A stretch of 64,000 bases of DNA. Origin: Roseibacterium elongatum DSM 19469 (GTDB lineage Bacteria; Pseudomonadota; Alphaproteobacteria; Rhodobacterales; Rhodobacteraceae). Position numbers and translations under genes: made by a program. The notes under the pieces are model-generated. The model saw only the letters and a program-made list of their open reading frames with translations. It was not told the DNA's origin and did no database searches. The DNA lies in contig NZ_CP004372.1 of assembly GCF_000590925.1 (NCBI RefSeq), positions 1,407,001-1,471,000 on the forward strand. Reading direction: 5' to 3'. This document shows, piece after piece, positions 34,146 through 44,220 of this stretch. How positions within the stretch are numbered: position 1 is the stretch's first letter; the number at the start of each line of letters is the position of its first letter.

Positions 34146-34744
34146 ATCCGCTCCTTTGCCTGTTCTGGATAGGTCCGGTCGTAGGTTTCGGCGTCAAAGC
34201 CTGCGTCCATCTGGCGGGTCATCTGACCGGCCGTGGGCACCCGCGCGCTTTCGTCACCGCGCGCCCAAAGGTCCGAGCGCATCAGCGCCTTGGCACACTG
34301 ATAGTAGACCTCGTCCACCGTCACGACGATCACGCTCCGCGGATGTTTGCCCCTTTGCAGAAAGCTGCCGGTCATGTGCGGGTCGGCGGTCAGCCGGGCG
34401 GTGCCATTGATGCGCATCACATTGTCGGAGCCCGGGACCATGAACATCAGGCTGACGCGCCCGTCGCGCACGATATTGCGCAGGCTGTCGATGCGGTTGT
34501 TGCCGCGCCAGTCGGGCAGGGCGAGGGTGCGTGCATCCAGCACGCGCACCACGGGCCCGTCATCGCCCCGCGGGCTGGCGTCGGTGCCTTCGGGGCCGAC
34601 GGTGGCCAGAACACAGAACCGCGCGGCCTCGATCCATTTGCGGTAAAGCGGCGTCAGATGATCGGCGACCTTGGTCAGGGACGCGCGCACGACATCGGCG
34701 TCATAGACGGCGTCGAGCTGCGCAATCGTGTCGATGAACCTCAT
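34139..34744 (-). CDS. Pyridoxamine 5'-phosphate oxidase-family FMN-binding protein
   Basis: 201 residues, split beta-barrel flavin reductase/PPOX-like fold. RFCVLATVGPEGTDASPRGD, TLALPDWRGNNRIDSLRNIV and RVSLMFMVPG are the FMN-binding blocks of the MSMEG_1061-like subfamily. The substrate is unknown; members reduce or oxidise small metabolites, or bind flavin or F420-like cofactors. Start overlaps the plsC stop by 4 bp, so it belongs to the ftsE operon. Confidence 0.85.
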   Translation of the reverse strand: MRFIDTIAQLDAVYDADVVRASLTKVADHLTPLYRKWIEAARFCVLATVGPEGTDASPRGDDGPVVRVLDARTLALPDWRGNNRIDSLRNIVRDGRVSLMFMVPGSDNVMRINGTARLTADPHMTGSFLQRGKHPRSVIVVTVDEVYYQCAKALMRSDLWARGDESARVPTAGQMTRQMDAGFDAETYDRTYPEQAKERMW

Positions 34745-35469
34745 GCCGCGTCCCGCTGAAAGCCGGCCTCTGCCATCAGCGCCGTCGAGGCGGTTTCAAC
34801 CTCGTCCCGCAGGCGCGCCATGAACTGCTCGGTTGGCAGACCCGGCTCGATCCGTGGCAGGAACTCGACCACCGCCAGCCCCGGCTTGCGATAGAGTCCG
34901 TGGCGTGGCCAGAAGACGCCGACATTGGTGGCGACCGGCACACAGGGCTGGTCCAACTCGCGATAGAGCACCCCACTGCCGATCTTGTAGGGCACATCCA
35001 CGCCGGGGGCGACGCGGGTGCCCTGTGGGTAGATGATCAGTTGCCCGGGCTCCTGCTTTCCCGATTTCACCCCCTCCATCATCTGCTGTATCGCCTGGGC
35101 GCGTTTGCCCCGGTTCACCGGCACGCAGCCGATGCGCAGCGCGTATTGCCCGAGGATCGGGGCATAGATCAACTCGCGTTTCATGATGAATTTACCGCGC
35201 GGGATGGCGTTGTAGATCAGGATGATATCCAGAAAGGACTGATGCTTGGCGGCGATCAGAACCTCGTCCGTGGGCGGGGTGCCCCGCACCTCGGAGCGCA
35301 GGTTCACCATCCAGCCCGCTGTCCAGATCACCCAGCGGCAATAGGCATGGCAGGCGGCATGGGCCCCCGCCCGGCTGGCCAAGGCCCAGGGCAGATAGAG
35401 GATCGCGATGATCGGCATCGCGGCATACATCTGCAGGATGAACAATAGCGATCGCGCCCACTGGATCAT
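34741..35469 (-). CDS. plsC: 1-acyl-sn-glycerol-3-phosphate acyltransferase
   Basis: 242-residue membrane acyltransferase converting lysophosphatidic acid to phosphatidic acid. Motif I is KHQSFLDI (HX4D), motif III is YPQGTR (usual EGTR has Gln here) and an N-terminal hydrophobic segment anchors it. The ATG at 35469 overlaps the ftsX stop by 4 bp. Placement with ftsEX links membrane lipid synthesis to cell division. Confidence 0.92.
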   Translation of the reverse strand: MIQWARSLLFILQMYAAMPIIAILYLPWALASRAGAHAACHAYCRWVIWTAGWMVNLRSEVRGTPPTDEVLIAAKHQSFLDIILIYNAIPRGKFIMKRELIYAPILGQYALRIGCVPVNRGKRAQAIQQMMEGVKSGKQEPGQLIIYPQGTRVAPGVDVPYKIGSGVLYRELDQPCVPVATNVGVFWPRHGLYRKPGLAVVEFLPRIEPGLPTEQFMARLRDEVETASTALMAEAGFQRDAA

Positions 35470-36368
35470 TTCAGGCCCCTCAAGGTACGGAAGGCCGCGA
35501 CGCGCGTCGCGGCGAATGCGGTGATGGCCGCCAGGATCGGGATCGTCAGCGGCCAAAGCCATTGGCGTCCGGCAAAGCCAAGGCCGGTCAGAAAGCTGTC
35601 GCTGTCCCCCGCGCCGGGCAACAGCACCACGGCCAATACGCCCAAGGCGGTGCCCACTGCAGCGCCCGTCAAGGCCCGCAAGGTGAAGCGGCGCACGAAT
35701 GCCCGCGCGATATAGGCATCGCGCGCCCCTACCAGCCTTGTGACGCGGATCACCTGTTCGTTCGCGGCCAGCGCCGATTGCGCGGCCAGCGTCACCATCG
35801 CCCCGGTCGCGCCAAGGATCAGGATCAGCGAGATCCCCCCCAACAGGCGCAGGCGCCCCGCCGCTTCGACCAGGGGCCGCCGCCAGCGCGTGTGATCGTC
35901 CAGAACGGCGCCCGGTGCCTCGGCCGCCAGCCGTTGGCGCAACCCGTCGGCGTCATAACCCTGGGCGGTTTCGGTCACTTCGATCAGGCGCGGGATGGGC
36001 AAATCCTCGACCGGCAGTTCCGGGCCGAACCAGGGGGCCAGCAACGCCTGTTGTTCCTCGTCCGTCAGGGCGCGGGCCGAGTCGACGCCGGGCGTTTGCT
36101 GCAGAACGGTCAGCACCGCCCAGGTCTGCGCTTCGACTTCGGCGGCCGGGGCCGAAAGCCGTATGGTCGAGGTGCGCGCCAAGGCATCCGACCAGCGATC
36201 GGCCAGCCGGCCCGAGGCCATGGACAGCGCCATCGCGAACACCGCCAGAAACGCCATCGCCGCCGAGGTTGCGAGCGACAGCCGCGCGGCCTGTCCCGTT
36301 CGGGGAACCACCCGATCGGCCTGCGCATCGCCCCGCATCAGGGCCACAAGGTCGCTCAGGATGCTCAT
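35466..36368 (-). CDS. ftsX: Cell division protein FtsX
   Basis: 300-residue ABC permease-like protein. A short cytoplasmic N-terminus precedes TM1 (about 29-50), then a periplasmic domain of about 120 residues (with QQTPGVDSARALTDEE and PIPRLIEV), then three TM helices near the C-terminus. It passes FtsE ATP hydrolysis to periplasmic peptidoglycan hydrolase activators at the septum. The start overlaps the ftsE stop by 4 bp. The longer in-frame region upstream lies inside ftsE and is not coding. Confidence 0.92.
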   Translation of the reverse strand: MSILSDLVALMRGDAQADRVVPRTGQAARLSLATSAAMAFLAVFAMALSMASGRLADRWSDALARTSTIRLSAPAAEVEAQTWAVLTVLQQTPGVDSARALTDEEQQALLAPWFGPELPVEDLPIPRLIEVTETAQGYDADGLRQRLAAEAPGAVLDDHTRWRRPLVEAAGRLRLLGGISLILILGATGAMVTLAAQSALAANEQVIRVTRLVGARDAYIARAFVRRFTLRALTGAAVGTALGVLAVVLLPGAGDSDSFLTGLGFAGRQWLWPLTIPILAAITAFAATRVAAFRTLRGLK

Positions 36369-37042
36369 AGGTCCGCCCCCGCAACCGAGATGCGCCCACT
36401 CTGCAGGCGCAGCACACGGGCCTGAACCTGGCTTTTCGCCGCGCGGATCAGCGGCAGATCGTGGGTGGCGATCACCACCGTCTTGCCCATGCGGTTCAAC
36501 TCGACAAGCAGTTGCAGCAGCCGCAGCGACATGTCCCAATCGACATTGCCCGTGGGCTCGTCGGCCAGGATGACGTCGGGATCCATGATGATCGCGCGGG
36601 CCAGGGCGGCGCGTTGCCTCTCGCCGCCCGACAGTTCCGGGGGCAGCGCATGGGCACGCGATTTCAGACCGACCCACGAGATCAACTCGGACAGGTTGGC
36701 GGCCTGATCGGGCGTGGCGCGCCCCGCGACGGTCAAGGGCAGGGCGATATTCTCGGCTGTCGGCAAATGGTCGAGAAACTGGCAATCCTGATGGACGACG
36801 CCGATCCGGCGGCGCAGATCGGCCACGTCATCGCGAGCCAGGGCCGCCGCGTCCTGACCCAGAAGGGTGACATGGCCCGCCGTTGGCAGCAGTTCGGCAT
36901 AGCAGAGCTTGAGGAACGTTGTCTTGCCCGCGCCCGACGGCCCGGTCAGAAAGTGAAAGGACCCCCGCGGCAATTGCAGCGACAGCCCCTCGAGCAAGGG
37001 TTCGTTGCCATAGCCATAGGCGGCCTCGTCCATTTCGATCAC
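36365..37042 (-). CDS. ftsE: Cell division ATP-binding protein FtsE
   Basis: 225-residue ABC ATPase. Walker A GPSGAGKTT, Q-loop VHQDCQF, signature LSGGERQR, Walker B VILADEPTGNVD and switch His in IATHDLPL are intact. The GTG at 37042 (VIEMDEAAYGYG) is chosen because it gives the usual FtsE N-terminus and has a G-rich site about 6 bp upstream; a TTG 12 codons earlier is possible. First gene of ftsE-ftsX-plsC-PPOX-membrane protein. Confidence 0.93.
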   Translation of the reverse strand: MIEMDEAAYGYGNEPLLEGLSLQLPRGSFHFLTGPSGAGKTTFLKLCYAELLPTAGHVTLLGQDAAALARDDVADLRRRIGVVHQDCQFLDHLPTAENIALPLTVAGRATPDQAANLSELISWVGLKSRAHALPPELSGGERQRAALARAIIMDPDVILADEPTGNVDWDMSLRLLQLLVELNRMGKTVVIATHDLPLIRAAKSQVQARVLRLQSGRISVAGADL

Positions 37043-37272
37043 GGTTTGCCCCCGCTTCTGTCCGCCCCTGTCTTGCAACTAATGAGGCGGCGTTGCAATC
37101 GCAGGGGCCTCTGTCGGTGGGCAGGGTCCGCCGCGTGGGGGTGGTGCAAGACCGAAAAAGCTGTCTGAAAAGGGATGCTTGGAAAGCGCGGGGGGCGTTG
37201 ATACAAGTTGTCAACAGGCTGGTTGCGGCACGGACCGGGACCCGCAGCGCTGACAGAGAAAGCTTGGATCTC

Positions 37273-38111
37273 ATGCGGCTGACTTGCCCCAATTGCGGTG
37301 CCCGCTACGAGGTGGACGATGGTCTCATTCCGCCCGATGGCCGGGATGTCCAATGCTCGAATTGCGGATCGACCTGGTTTCAACCCGGACGACGCCCCGA
37401 ACCAGAAGCGCCCGCCGCGCCCGAGGCGGAGGCTGGGCCGTCCGCCGATCCGACCCGCGGCCCGGACCCCGCCGAGGCGGACGCGGCCACACAGGCGCAG
37501 GATCCCGGCGCGACCGACCCGCAAGGGTCGGACAGGACGGCGGCTGCGGGCCCCAGACCGCGGCGCCCGATCGACCCCGAGGTGCGCGAATCCTGCGGCA
37601 GGAAGCCGAGCGCGAAGCGCGGTTGCGGCGCGGTCAGCCCGATCCGGTCGAAACCCAGGCCGAGATGCCGCTGGATCAACCTGCCGGGCGCGGCCGTGCC
37701 AAGCCGACCCCGGATGCCGACGATCTACACGAGGCGCGCGACGCGTTCGATGTGCACCAAGGCAGCACGCGACATGCCGAGGGAACGCGACGTGACCTTT
37801 TGCCGGATATCGAAGAGATCAACTCGACCCTGCGGGCCACGGGCGACCGCGCGGCCAGCGAGGCGGACGCCAGCGATGTGGACACCGTCGATACGGCGCT
37901 GCGTCGCCGCCGCGGCACGCGGCTGGGCTTTGCCCTGAGCCTGATGGTCGCGGCGGCGCTGACATGGGCCTATGTCAATGCCGGCCTCTTGACCGACTGG
38001 CTGCCGCAGGCCGAGCCCGTGATCGCGCGCTTCGTCGGTCTGGTGGATGCGGCGCGGATTTGGCTGGACGGCGTTGTTCAGGGGCTTTTGGGCGACGACC
38101 GTCAGCTGTGA
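37273..38111 (+). CDS. MJ0042 zinc-ribbon membrane protein, interrupted by a -1 frameshift
   Basis: The first 107 residues read MRLTCPNCGARYEV..CSNCGSTW, a zinc ribbon with Cys 5, 8, 28 and 31, then a Pro/Ala/acid-rich linker. At 37589-37590 an AA appears where AAA is needed; restoring one A joins the frame to ILRQEAEREARLRR and on to one TM helix (LGFALSLMVAAALTWAYVN) near the C-terminus, giving 279 residues. Such proteins divergent from ftsE are common in Rhodobacterales; the function is unknown, perhaps regulatory at the membrane. 230 bp separate it from ftsE. Confidence 0.82.
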
Positions 38112-38145
38112 CCCGGACGCGATCAGGCGAAGTGACGCGGACGCC

Positions 38146-40797
38146 CTAGAACTGATCCAACAGGCGCCGCAGGTAGTCCAGCTCGATCTGCGGGCGGTCC
38201 TGCTCGGACGAGCGGCGGCGCAATTCATCCAGCAATTCACGTGAGCGGCGGAACATCTCTTCGCGCGCTTCCATGTCTTCGTCCGATCCCATCGACCCCG
38301 CATTGCCAGCCTGCCGACCCAGCGGGTCCTGCAAGGGACGGTCGGGGGCCATCGACCCCTCGGCCTGGCCCTGGCCCGGCTCGCGCCCCTCGTCCTGCGC
38401 CAGGGCACGGCCCAGTTCGCTCATTCCCTCGCGCAGGCCTTCCATCGCCTCGGATTGCAGGTCGAGCGCGCCGGCGATATCGCCGTTTTCCAGCGCTTCG
38501 GCCGCCTCGTCCATCGCGCGTCCGGCCTCGTCCAGACGGCGCAGGGCCTCGTCGCCCGCTTCGCTGCCGGTGCCGGGCAGGCGACGGGCCTGTTCCTCGA
38601 GTTGCCGGCGCAGCGCCTCCTGGCGTTCGGCCAGCGTCATGCCGTCATTCTCGCCGCCCTGACCTGCGCCCTGCTGATTGCCGGGCATTTGCCCGTCCTG
38701 CTGCTGACCGGGTTGCTGGCCGGGCTGACCGGGTTGTTGACCGGGCTGCTGCCCCTGTTGCCCCGGCTGTTGCTGGCCGGGCTGCTGGCCCTGCTGTCCG
38801 GGCTGCTGGCCCGGCTGCGGCTGACCCTGGGGCTGGCCGCCGAACTGTTCCTGCAACTCGCTGAAGCTGTCGTCCGACAGGTCCTGCTGGTCGCGCAGCG
38901 TGTCCTGCAGCCCCTCCATCGCCTGTTGGCCGGGGGTTTGGGGGCCATCGCCGCCTTCGCCCTGGGTGATCTCCATGTTCTCCAGCATCTGCTGAAGCGC
39001 GTTGAGCATTTCCTGCGCCTCGGCCATGCGGCCTTCCTGCATCAGCTCTTCGATCCGGCGCAGCATCTCGTCGAGATCGGCCATCGACATTTCCATGCGC
39101 TCGCCCTGATCCGGCTCATCGGTGCCGTCACTCGGCTCGGCATTCTCGGCCAGTTGCTGCATGTAGTCGTTCATCGCCTCGCGCAACTCTTGCATGAGCT
39201 GGGCGATTTCCTCGTCGCTGGCCCCTTGCCGCATCGCCTCGGACAGGCGTTCCTGGGCCCGGCGCAGCCGCTCGAGCGCGTCGTCCAGATCGCCATCTTC
39301 CAATTCCAGCGCCACGTTCCAAAGGATCTCGGCCACCTGATCGCGTGTTTCGGCGCTGATCGAGTCGATGCCCGATTCAAGCCGTCTGATCGCCGTGCGC
39401 AATTGCAGGTAAGCGCCCTCGTCGAGGCCCTCCTCGGGGTGGTAGGTGATGGCGCGCAACAGGTCTGCGGCCCGCGCTGCGTTTTCGCGGTTCCACAGGA
39501 TGTCGCGGCGCATTTCGATCACGGCATTGGCGAGGGGGTCGAAAAAGCGTCGTCCGGGCAGGCGGGGCACATCGTAGCTGACGGTGCCGATCTGGCCCGC
39601 ATCGTCGGTAACGGTCAGTGTCAGGCTGACGGGCAGGTTGGCGAAGGGATGCTCGGACAGGTCCTCGACCATCACCTCGGTGAACGCCTCGCGCCCGCCG
39701 CGGAAGGGCATGGGCAGGCTGAGGACCAGCGCCTCGCGCGGTTCCGGCGCGATCCGCAGGCCATAGCGGCGATCGGCGGCGTCGGGGTTCAGGCGCAGGG
39801 TGGCCGTGCCCGACACGACCCCGTAATCGTCCGTGGCCGTGAAGCTGAGCTGCATCTGTCCCGGCGGCCCCGGTTCCACCTCGCCCTCGAGCGCGACGGC
39901 GGGCGGGGCGTCTGCCAGCATCGAAATGTCCCAACTCCGCGCCCCCGAGGGGCCAAAGATCGACAGCGTTCCAGAGCGTTCCAGCGTCACGTTGCGCGAC
40001 AGGGTCGGGTTTTCGCCGACCGGGGGCAGATCGCCCACATCGGTTTCGACCGTGATGTCGTTCGGGTCGCCATAGAACCGCAAGCTGATGCGCGACCCTG
40101 CCGGGGCGTCGAAGCGCTCGTCCGTGATGTCGGCCAGATAGAGTGAGGGCAGGCCGGTATAGATCGGCGGTTCGACCCAACCCTCCCACGAGGGGCCGCT
40201 GGCCGAGGCCGCACCCGGCCCCAGTACGACGGCTTGGCCCACATCCGCCACCCGACCCAACGTGCCGAACAACAGCGCCATCGCGATCGCGGTGGCTGCC
40301 ATGTAGCGCAGGGCATAGGGGTCGTTTGCAGACAGTCGCAGATCGGGGGGCGGGGCTTGGGCATGGCTGGCGCGGTCGGCCATGCGCGCGATATGCGCCG
40401 CCCAGACCGATTGACTGGCCGGGTCGCCGGCGCCGACGGTGGGGTGATCCAGAAGCGCCGTGATCGGTCGCCCCGGCATGGTTGCATCCAGACGGTCCAG
40501 CGCCTCGCCACGGCTTGGCATGCGGAACCGGCGCAGGCCGCGGACGATTGCCCAGATCACCGCGATGCCGACAGTCCCCATCACCGCCCATAGCTGTGGC
40601 TGCGACAGCGCGGTGGCCAGACCAAAGGCAAACGCCGCCACGGCCAGGAAAACAATGGACCACAAGGGCCAGAATGCCCGCGCCACGCGTTCAGCCACCA
40701 TCCCAAGGCGCGTCAGGCGCAGGGGCCAGATCAGGCGCGCAAGCGCCGCATCCTTGGGGGTGGTCTGATCGGTCAAGATTTCCCTCTCGGGGTGCAT
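38146..40797 (-). CDS. TIGR02302/DUF4175 membrane protein with PGQ-rich repeat
   Basis: About 883 residues. N-terminal TM helices (about 37-60, 63-83 and 168-188) are followed by a periplasmic beta-rich region (SWEGWVEPPIYTGLPSLYLAD), and then a long helical, acidic, Gln-rich part (ELEDGDLDDALERLRRAQE). A low-complexity segment encoded by about 38670-38850 is built of PGQQ/GQQ units. The C-terminus is coiled coil again. The family is restricted to alphaproteobacteria and has no established function. It lies beside lysA on the same strand with a 19-bp gap. An alternative start at a TTG about 7 codons downstream has a better GAGAGG site. Confidence 0.87.
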   Translation of the reverse strand: MHPEREILTDQTTPKDAALARLIWPLRLTRLGMVAERVARAFWPLWSIVFLAVAAFAFGLATALSQPQLWAVMGTVGIAVIWAIVRGLRRFRMPSRGEALDRLDATMPGRPITALLDHPTVGAGDPASQSVWAAHIARMADRASHAQAPPPDLRLSANDPYALRYMAATAIAMALLFGTLGRVADVGQAVVLGPGAASASGPSWEGWVEPPIYTGLPSLYLADITDERFDAPAGSRISLRFYGDPNDITVETDVGDLPPVGENPTLSRNVTLERSGTLSIFGPSGARSWDISMLADAPPAVALEGEVEPGPPGQMQLSFTATDDYGVVSGTATLRLNPDAADRRYGLRIAPEPREALVLSLPMPFRGGREAFTEVMVEDLSEHPFANLPVSLTLTVTDDAGQIGTVSYDVPRLPGRRFFDPLANAVIEMRRDILWNRENAARAADLLRAITYHPEEGLDEGAYLQLRTAIRRLESGIDSISAETRDQVAEILWNVALELEDGDLDDALERLRRAQERLSEAMRQGASDEEIAQLMQELREAMNDYMQQLAENAEPSDGTDEPDQGERMEMSMADLDEMLRRIEELMQEGRMAEAQEMLNALQQMLENMEITQGEGGDGPQTPGQQAMEGLQDTLRDQQDLSDDSFSELQEQFGGQPQGQPQPGQQPGQQGQQPGQQQPGQQGQQPGQQPGQPGQQPGQQQDGQMPGNQQGAGQGGENDGMTLAERQEALRRQLEEQARRLPGTGSEAGDEALRRLDEAGRAMDEAAEALENGDIAGALDLQSEAMEGLREGMSELGRALAQDEGREPGQGQAEGSMAPDRPLQDPLGRQAGNAGSMGSDEDMEAREEMFRRSRELLDELRRRSSEQDRPQIELDYLRRLLDQF

Positions 40798-40816
40798 CTG
40801 CCCCGGTTGCCGGGCC

Positions 40817-42082
40817 TCATAGCCACTCGGGAACAGTATCGCGTTTGATGATCTCGTCAAATGTCGGTCGGGCCCGGATGACGGCGAAGTGATCGTCTTT
40901 CACCAGCACCTCGGGGATCAGGGGGCGCGTGTTGTATTCCGAGGCCATCACCGCGCCATAGGCCCCTGCGGATCGGAAGGCGACCAGATCGCCCTCGGCC
41001 AAGGGGGGCATATGGCGCTGTTTGGCAAAGGTATCGCCCGATTCGCAGACCGGCCCGACAATGTCGTAAGGGGTCTGGTCGACACCGGGCGCGGGTTCCT
41101 CGACGGGGATGATGTCATGCCACGCGCCATACATGGCCGGGCGGATCAGGTCGTTCATCGCGGCATCCAGGATCAGGAAATCGCGCCCTTCGCCTTGTTT
41201 GACATAGGTGACCCCGGACACCAGCAGCCCGGCATTGCCCGAAATCAGGCGCCCCGGCTCGATCTCGACCTCGACGTCCAGATCGCCGACCGTGCGCTTG
41301 ATCACCTCGCCGTATTCGATGGGCAGGGGTGGGGCGCTGTTCGAGCGTTCATAGGGAATGCCGAGGCCGCCTCCCAGGTCGAGGCGGCGGATGTCATGCC
41401 CGTCGGCACGCAACTGACGGGTCAGCTCGGCCACTTTTTCATAGGCGATCTCGAACGGTTCGAGATCGGTCAACTGGCTGCCGATATGCACGTCTATGCC
41501 GATGACATCCAAACCGGGCAGGGCGGCGGCTTCGGCATAGACCTCGCGGGCGCGGGCGATGGGGATGCCGAACTTGTTTTCGGATTTGCCGGTGGCGATC
41601 TTTTCGTGGGTGCGCGCGTCGACATCGGGGTTCACCCGAACGGTGACGGGGGCGATCGTGCCCATCTCGCTGGCCACGCGCGACAGCCGCTGCATTTCGG
41701 GTTCGGATTCCAGGTTGAATTGCCGGATGCCGCCCTCCAGCGCCAGCCGCATTTCCTCTGCGGTTTTCCCGACGCCGGAAAAGACGATCCGCTCACCCGG
41801 CACGCCCGCGGCCCTGGCGCGGCGGTATTCCCCGCCGGACACCACGTCCATCCCTGCGCCAAGCTTGGCCAAATGGGCCAGAACCGCCTGGTTTCCGTTC
41901 GATTTCACGGCAAAGCAGACCAGGTGATCGAGGCCCGACAGCGCCTCTTCGAACAGGCGGTAATGACGGGTCAGGGTCGCGCAGGAATAGACGTAGAACG
42001 GCGTTCCCACAGACGCGGCGATGTCGCGGATCGGCACGTCTTCGGCAAAAAGCGTGCCGTCGCGATAAAGAAAATGGTCCAT
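40817..42082 (-). CDS. lysA: Diaminopimelate decarboxylase
   Basis: 421-residue PLP enzyme that makes L-lysine from meso-diaminopimelate. PLP-lysine in FAVKSNGN, the HIGSQLTDLEPF block, GGGLGIPYE, EPGRLISGNAG and the substrate-binding CESGDTFAKQR are all present. It is followed by the DUF4175 gene on the same strand. In related genomes lysA often lies next to argH and a small lipoprotein gene; here those are at 57.0-58.6 kb, so the order is split. Confidence 0.96.
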   Translation of the reverse strand: MDHFLYRDGTLFAEDVPIRDIAASVGTPFYVYSCATLTRHYRLFEEALSGLDHLVCFAVKSNGNQAVLAHLAKLGAGMDVVSGGEYRRARAAGVPGERIVFSGVGKTAEEMRLALEGGIRQFNLESEPEMQRLSRVASEMGTIAPVTVRVNPDVDARTHEKIATGKSENKFGIPIARAREVYAEAAALPGLDVIGIDVHIGSQLTDLEPFEIAYEKVAELTRQLRADGHDIRRLDLGGGLGIPYERSNSAPPLPIEYGEVIKRTVGDLDVEVEIEPGRLISGNAGLLVSGVTYVKQGEGRDFLILDAAMNDLIRPAMYGAWHDIIPVEEPAPGVDQTPYDIVGPVCESGDTFAKQRHMPPLAEGDLVAFRSAGAYGAVMASEYNTRPLIPEVLVKDDHFAVIRARPTFDEIIKRDTVPEWL

Positions 42083-42220
42083 GGCTCTGCCCTTGCGCTG
42101 TCTGCGCCCTGTTCACCTGCGCGGGGCCGCATATCATCCCCCACCGCACATTCAAATAGGCTGGACGCCGCCCGTGTCCCGGCTAGGCTGACCCGTGACC
42201 AAAGCGCGAGGGGGAAGACC

Positions 42221-43195
42221 ATGGCAAAAACCGCGATCATCGAGGCCCATGGCGGCCCGGAACAGTTCAAGATCATCGACCGGGAGGTCGGCGCGCCCGG
42301 CCCCGGCGAGATCCGCATCCGGCACAAGGCGGTAGGGCTGAACTTCATCGACTGCTACCAGCGATCCGGCCTGTATCCGATGACCCTGCCGCACGCTTTG
42401 GGGATGGAGGCCTCCGGCGTGATCGAGGCTGTGGGCGAGGGCGTGACGCATCTGAAGGTCGGTGATCGCGCCGCCTATGCCGCGCAACCGCCCGGTGCCT
42501 ACACGGAAGAGCGCGTGATGCCCGCGGCACAGGTTTGTCCGCTGCCCGATGCCATCAGCTTCGAAGATGGCGCGGCTATGATGCTCAAGGGGCTGACCGT
42601 GCAATACCTGTTCCGGCGCACGACACCGATTGCGGCGGGCGACACCGTTCTGTTTCACGCCGCTGCCGGGGGCGTGGGGCTGATCGCCTGCCAATGGGCG
42701 AAATCTGACGGCATTCGCCTGATCGGGACCGCAGGCACCGAGGCCAAGTGCCAGTTGGCGCTCGATCACGGCGCGGATGCCTGCATCAACTACCGTGACG
42801 AGGATTGGGTCGCCCGCTTGCGGGACCTGACCGATGGCAAGGGTGTGGACGTCGTGATGGACGCCGTGGGCGCCGACACGTTCGAGGGCTCGCTGGACAG
42901 TCTGCGGCCCTTGGGCTTCATGATCTCGTTCGGCAATGCGTCCGGCCCGGTGCCACCCTTTGCGGTCGCCACGCTGGGGGCCAAGGGCTCGCTCAAGATC
43001 ACGCGCCCGACGCTGTTCACCCATATCGCCGATCACGAGACCTGCCAGCAGATGGCGCGCGACCTGTTCGAAAAGGTCACGGCCGGGGATGTGAAGATCC
43101 GCATCGATCAGCGGTTCCCGCTCGAGGATGTGGCCGAGGCGCATCGCGCGCTCGAGGCGCGCAAGACCACCGGCTCCACCATCCTGACGGTGTGA
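42221..43195 (+). CDS. qor: NADPH:quinone oxidoreductase (MDR family)
   Basis: 324-residue zinc-independent medium-chain reductase. GROES-like N-terminal domain ([27 protein letters not shown]) and Rossmann domain ([19 protein letters not shown]) match quinone oxidoreductase. It reduces quinones by one electron with NADPH. GAGGGGGAAG lies just before the ATG. Its TGA overlaps the GTG of the proline-racemase homologue. Confidence 0.9.
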   Translation: MAKTAIIEAHGGPEQFKIIDREVGAPGPGEIRIRHKAVGLNFIDCYQRSGLYPMTLPHALGMEASGVIEAVGEGVTHLKVGDRAAYAAQPPGAYTEERVMPAAQVCPLPDAISFEDGAAMMLKGLTVQYLFRRTTPIAAGDTVLFHAAAGGVGLIACQWAKSDGIRLIGTAGTEAKCQLALDHGADACINYRDEDWVARLRDLTDGKGVDVVMDAVGADTFEGSLDSLRPLGFMISFGNASGPVPPFAVATLGAKGSLKITRPTLFTHIADHETCQQMARDLFEKVTAGDVKIRIDQRFPLEDVAEAHRALEARKTTGSTILTV

Positions 43196-44220
43196 GGACA
43201 AGTCGCGTCATCCACACCGTCTCGGCCCATGCGGCGGGCGAGGTCGGCGATGTCATCACCGGCGGTGTCGCGCCGCCGCCGGGCGACACCTTGTGGGACC
43301 AGCGCCGCTGGATCGCGCGCGATGGCACCTTGCGGGCGCTGGTCCTGAACGAACCGCGCGGTGGTGTCTTTCGGCATGTGAACCTTCTGGTGCCGCCGAA
43401 GGATCCGCGCGCCGATGCCGGGTTCATCATCATGGAGCCTGACGATACGCCGCCCATGTCAGGCTCGAACGCGATCTGCGTCGCCACCGTCCTTTTGGAA
43501 ACCGGCATCATCGCCATGGTCGAGCCCGTGACCGAACTGACGCTCGAGGCGCCCGGCGGCCTGATCCACATTCGCGCCAGATGCGAGGGCGGCAAGGTCA
43601 CGCGCGTGACGGTCGAGAACCTGCCCGCCTTTGCCGTCGAATTGGACGCGCGGATCGAGGTGCCCGGCCTTGGCCGCCTGCGGGTCGATACCGCCTTTGG
43701 CGGTGACAGTTTCGTGGTTGTCGACGCCGCCGATATCGGGCTGGAGCTGACGCCCGCCAATGCGCGCGCCCTGGCCGAACTTGGGGTGCGGATCACGGCC
43801 GCCGCCGATGCCGCGATGAGCTTCGACCACCCGGAACGACCCGACTGGACGCACCATTCCTTTTGCCTTTTTGCGGGCACGCTGCTGGATGCGCCCGGGG
43901 GTTATCGCGCGCAATCCGTTGTCGCCATCCGCCCCGGCAAGATCGATCGCTCGCCCACCGGCACGGCCCTGTCGGCCCGCATGGCGCTGTTGCACGCCAC
44001 GGGCCGGATGGGCGTGGGGAATCGGTTCACCGGGGTGTCCATCCTCGGGACGGAATTCGAGGGGCAGATTCTGGGTGAGGCCCATGTCGGGCAACGCCCT
44101 GCCATCCGGCCCGAGATCTCGGGTCAGGCCTGGATCACCGGCACGCATCAGCACATGCTCGACCCGACCGATCCCTTTCCGGCGGGCTATCGCCTGTCGG
44201 ACACCTGGCCAGGGGCCTAG
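43192..44220 (+). CDS. Proline racemase-superfamily protein with Ser/Thr in place of both catalytic cysteines
   Basis: 342 residues from a GTG overlapping the qor stop by 4 bp. Fold blocks are clear ([50 protein letters not shown]). Where proline racemases and hydroxyproline epimerases have MCGH, this has MSGS (Ser90), and the second DRSPCGT reads DRSPTGT (Thr256). Known pairs are Cys/Cys (racemase or epimerase), Ser/Cys, and Cys/Thr (trans-3-hydroxyproline dehydratase), so a Ser/Thr pair points to another reaction, or none. No hydroxyproline genes are near. Confidence 0.85.
   Translation: MRTSRVIHTVSAHAAGEVGDVITGGVAPPPGDTLWDQRRWIARDGTLRALVLNEPRGGVFRHVNLLVPPKDPRADAGFIIMEPDDTPPMSGSNAICVATVLLETGIIAMVEPVTELTLEAPGGLIHIRARCEGGKVTRVTVENLPAFAVELDARIEVPGLGRLRVDTAFGGDSFVVVDAADIGLELTPANARALAELGVRITAAADAAMSFDHPERPDWTHHSFCLFAGTLLDAPGGYRAQSVVAIRPGKIDRSPTGTALSARMALLHATGRMGVGNRFTGVSILGTEFEGQILGEAHVGQRPAIRPEISGQAWITGTHQHMLDPTDPFPAGYRLSDTWPGA

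Noticed and set aside
35470..36785. Longer FtsX start giving 439 residues
   Set aside because: The extra N-terminal part lies within ftsE and reads as out-of-frame ftsE sequence; the ATG at 36368 overlaps the ftsE stop and gives normal FtsX length.
38660..38860. CRISPR-like short repeats
   Set aside because: The repeats are in-frame PGQQ codons within a protein gene, with no regular spacers or palindromic repeat.
38455..40146. 563-codon plus-strand frame opposite the DUF4175 gene
   Set aside because: Leu/Ala/Arg-rich mirror of the repeat-containing gene; no motif or ribosome site supports it.
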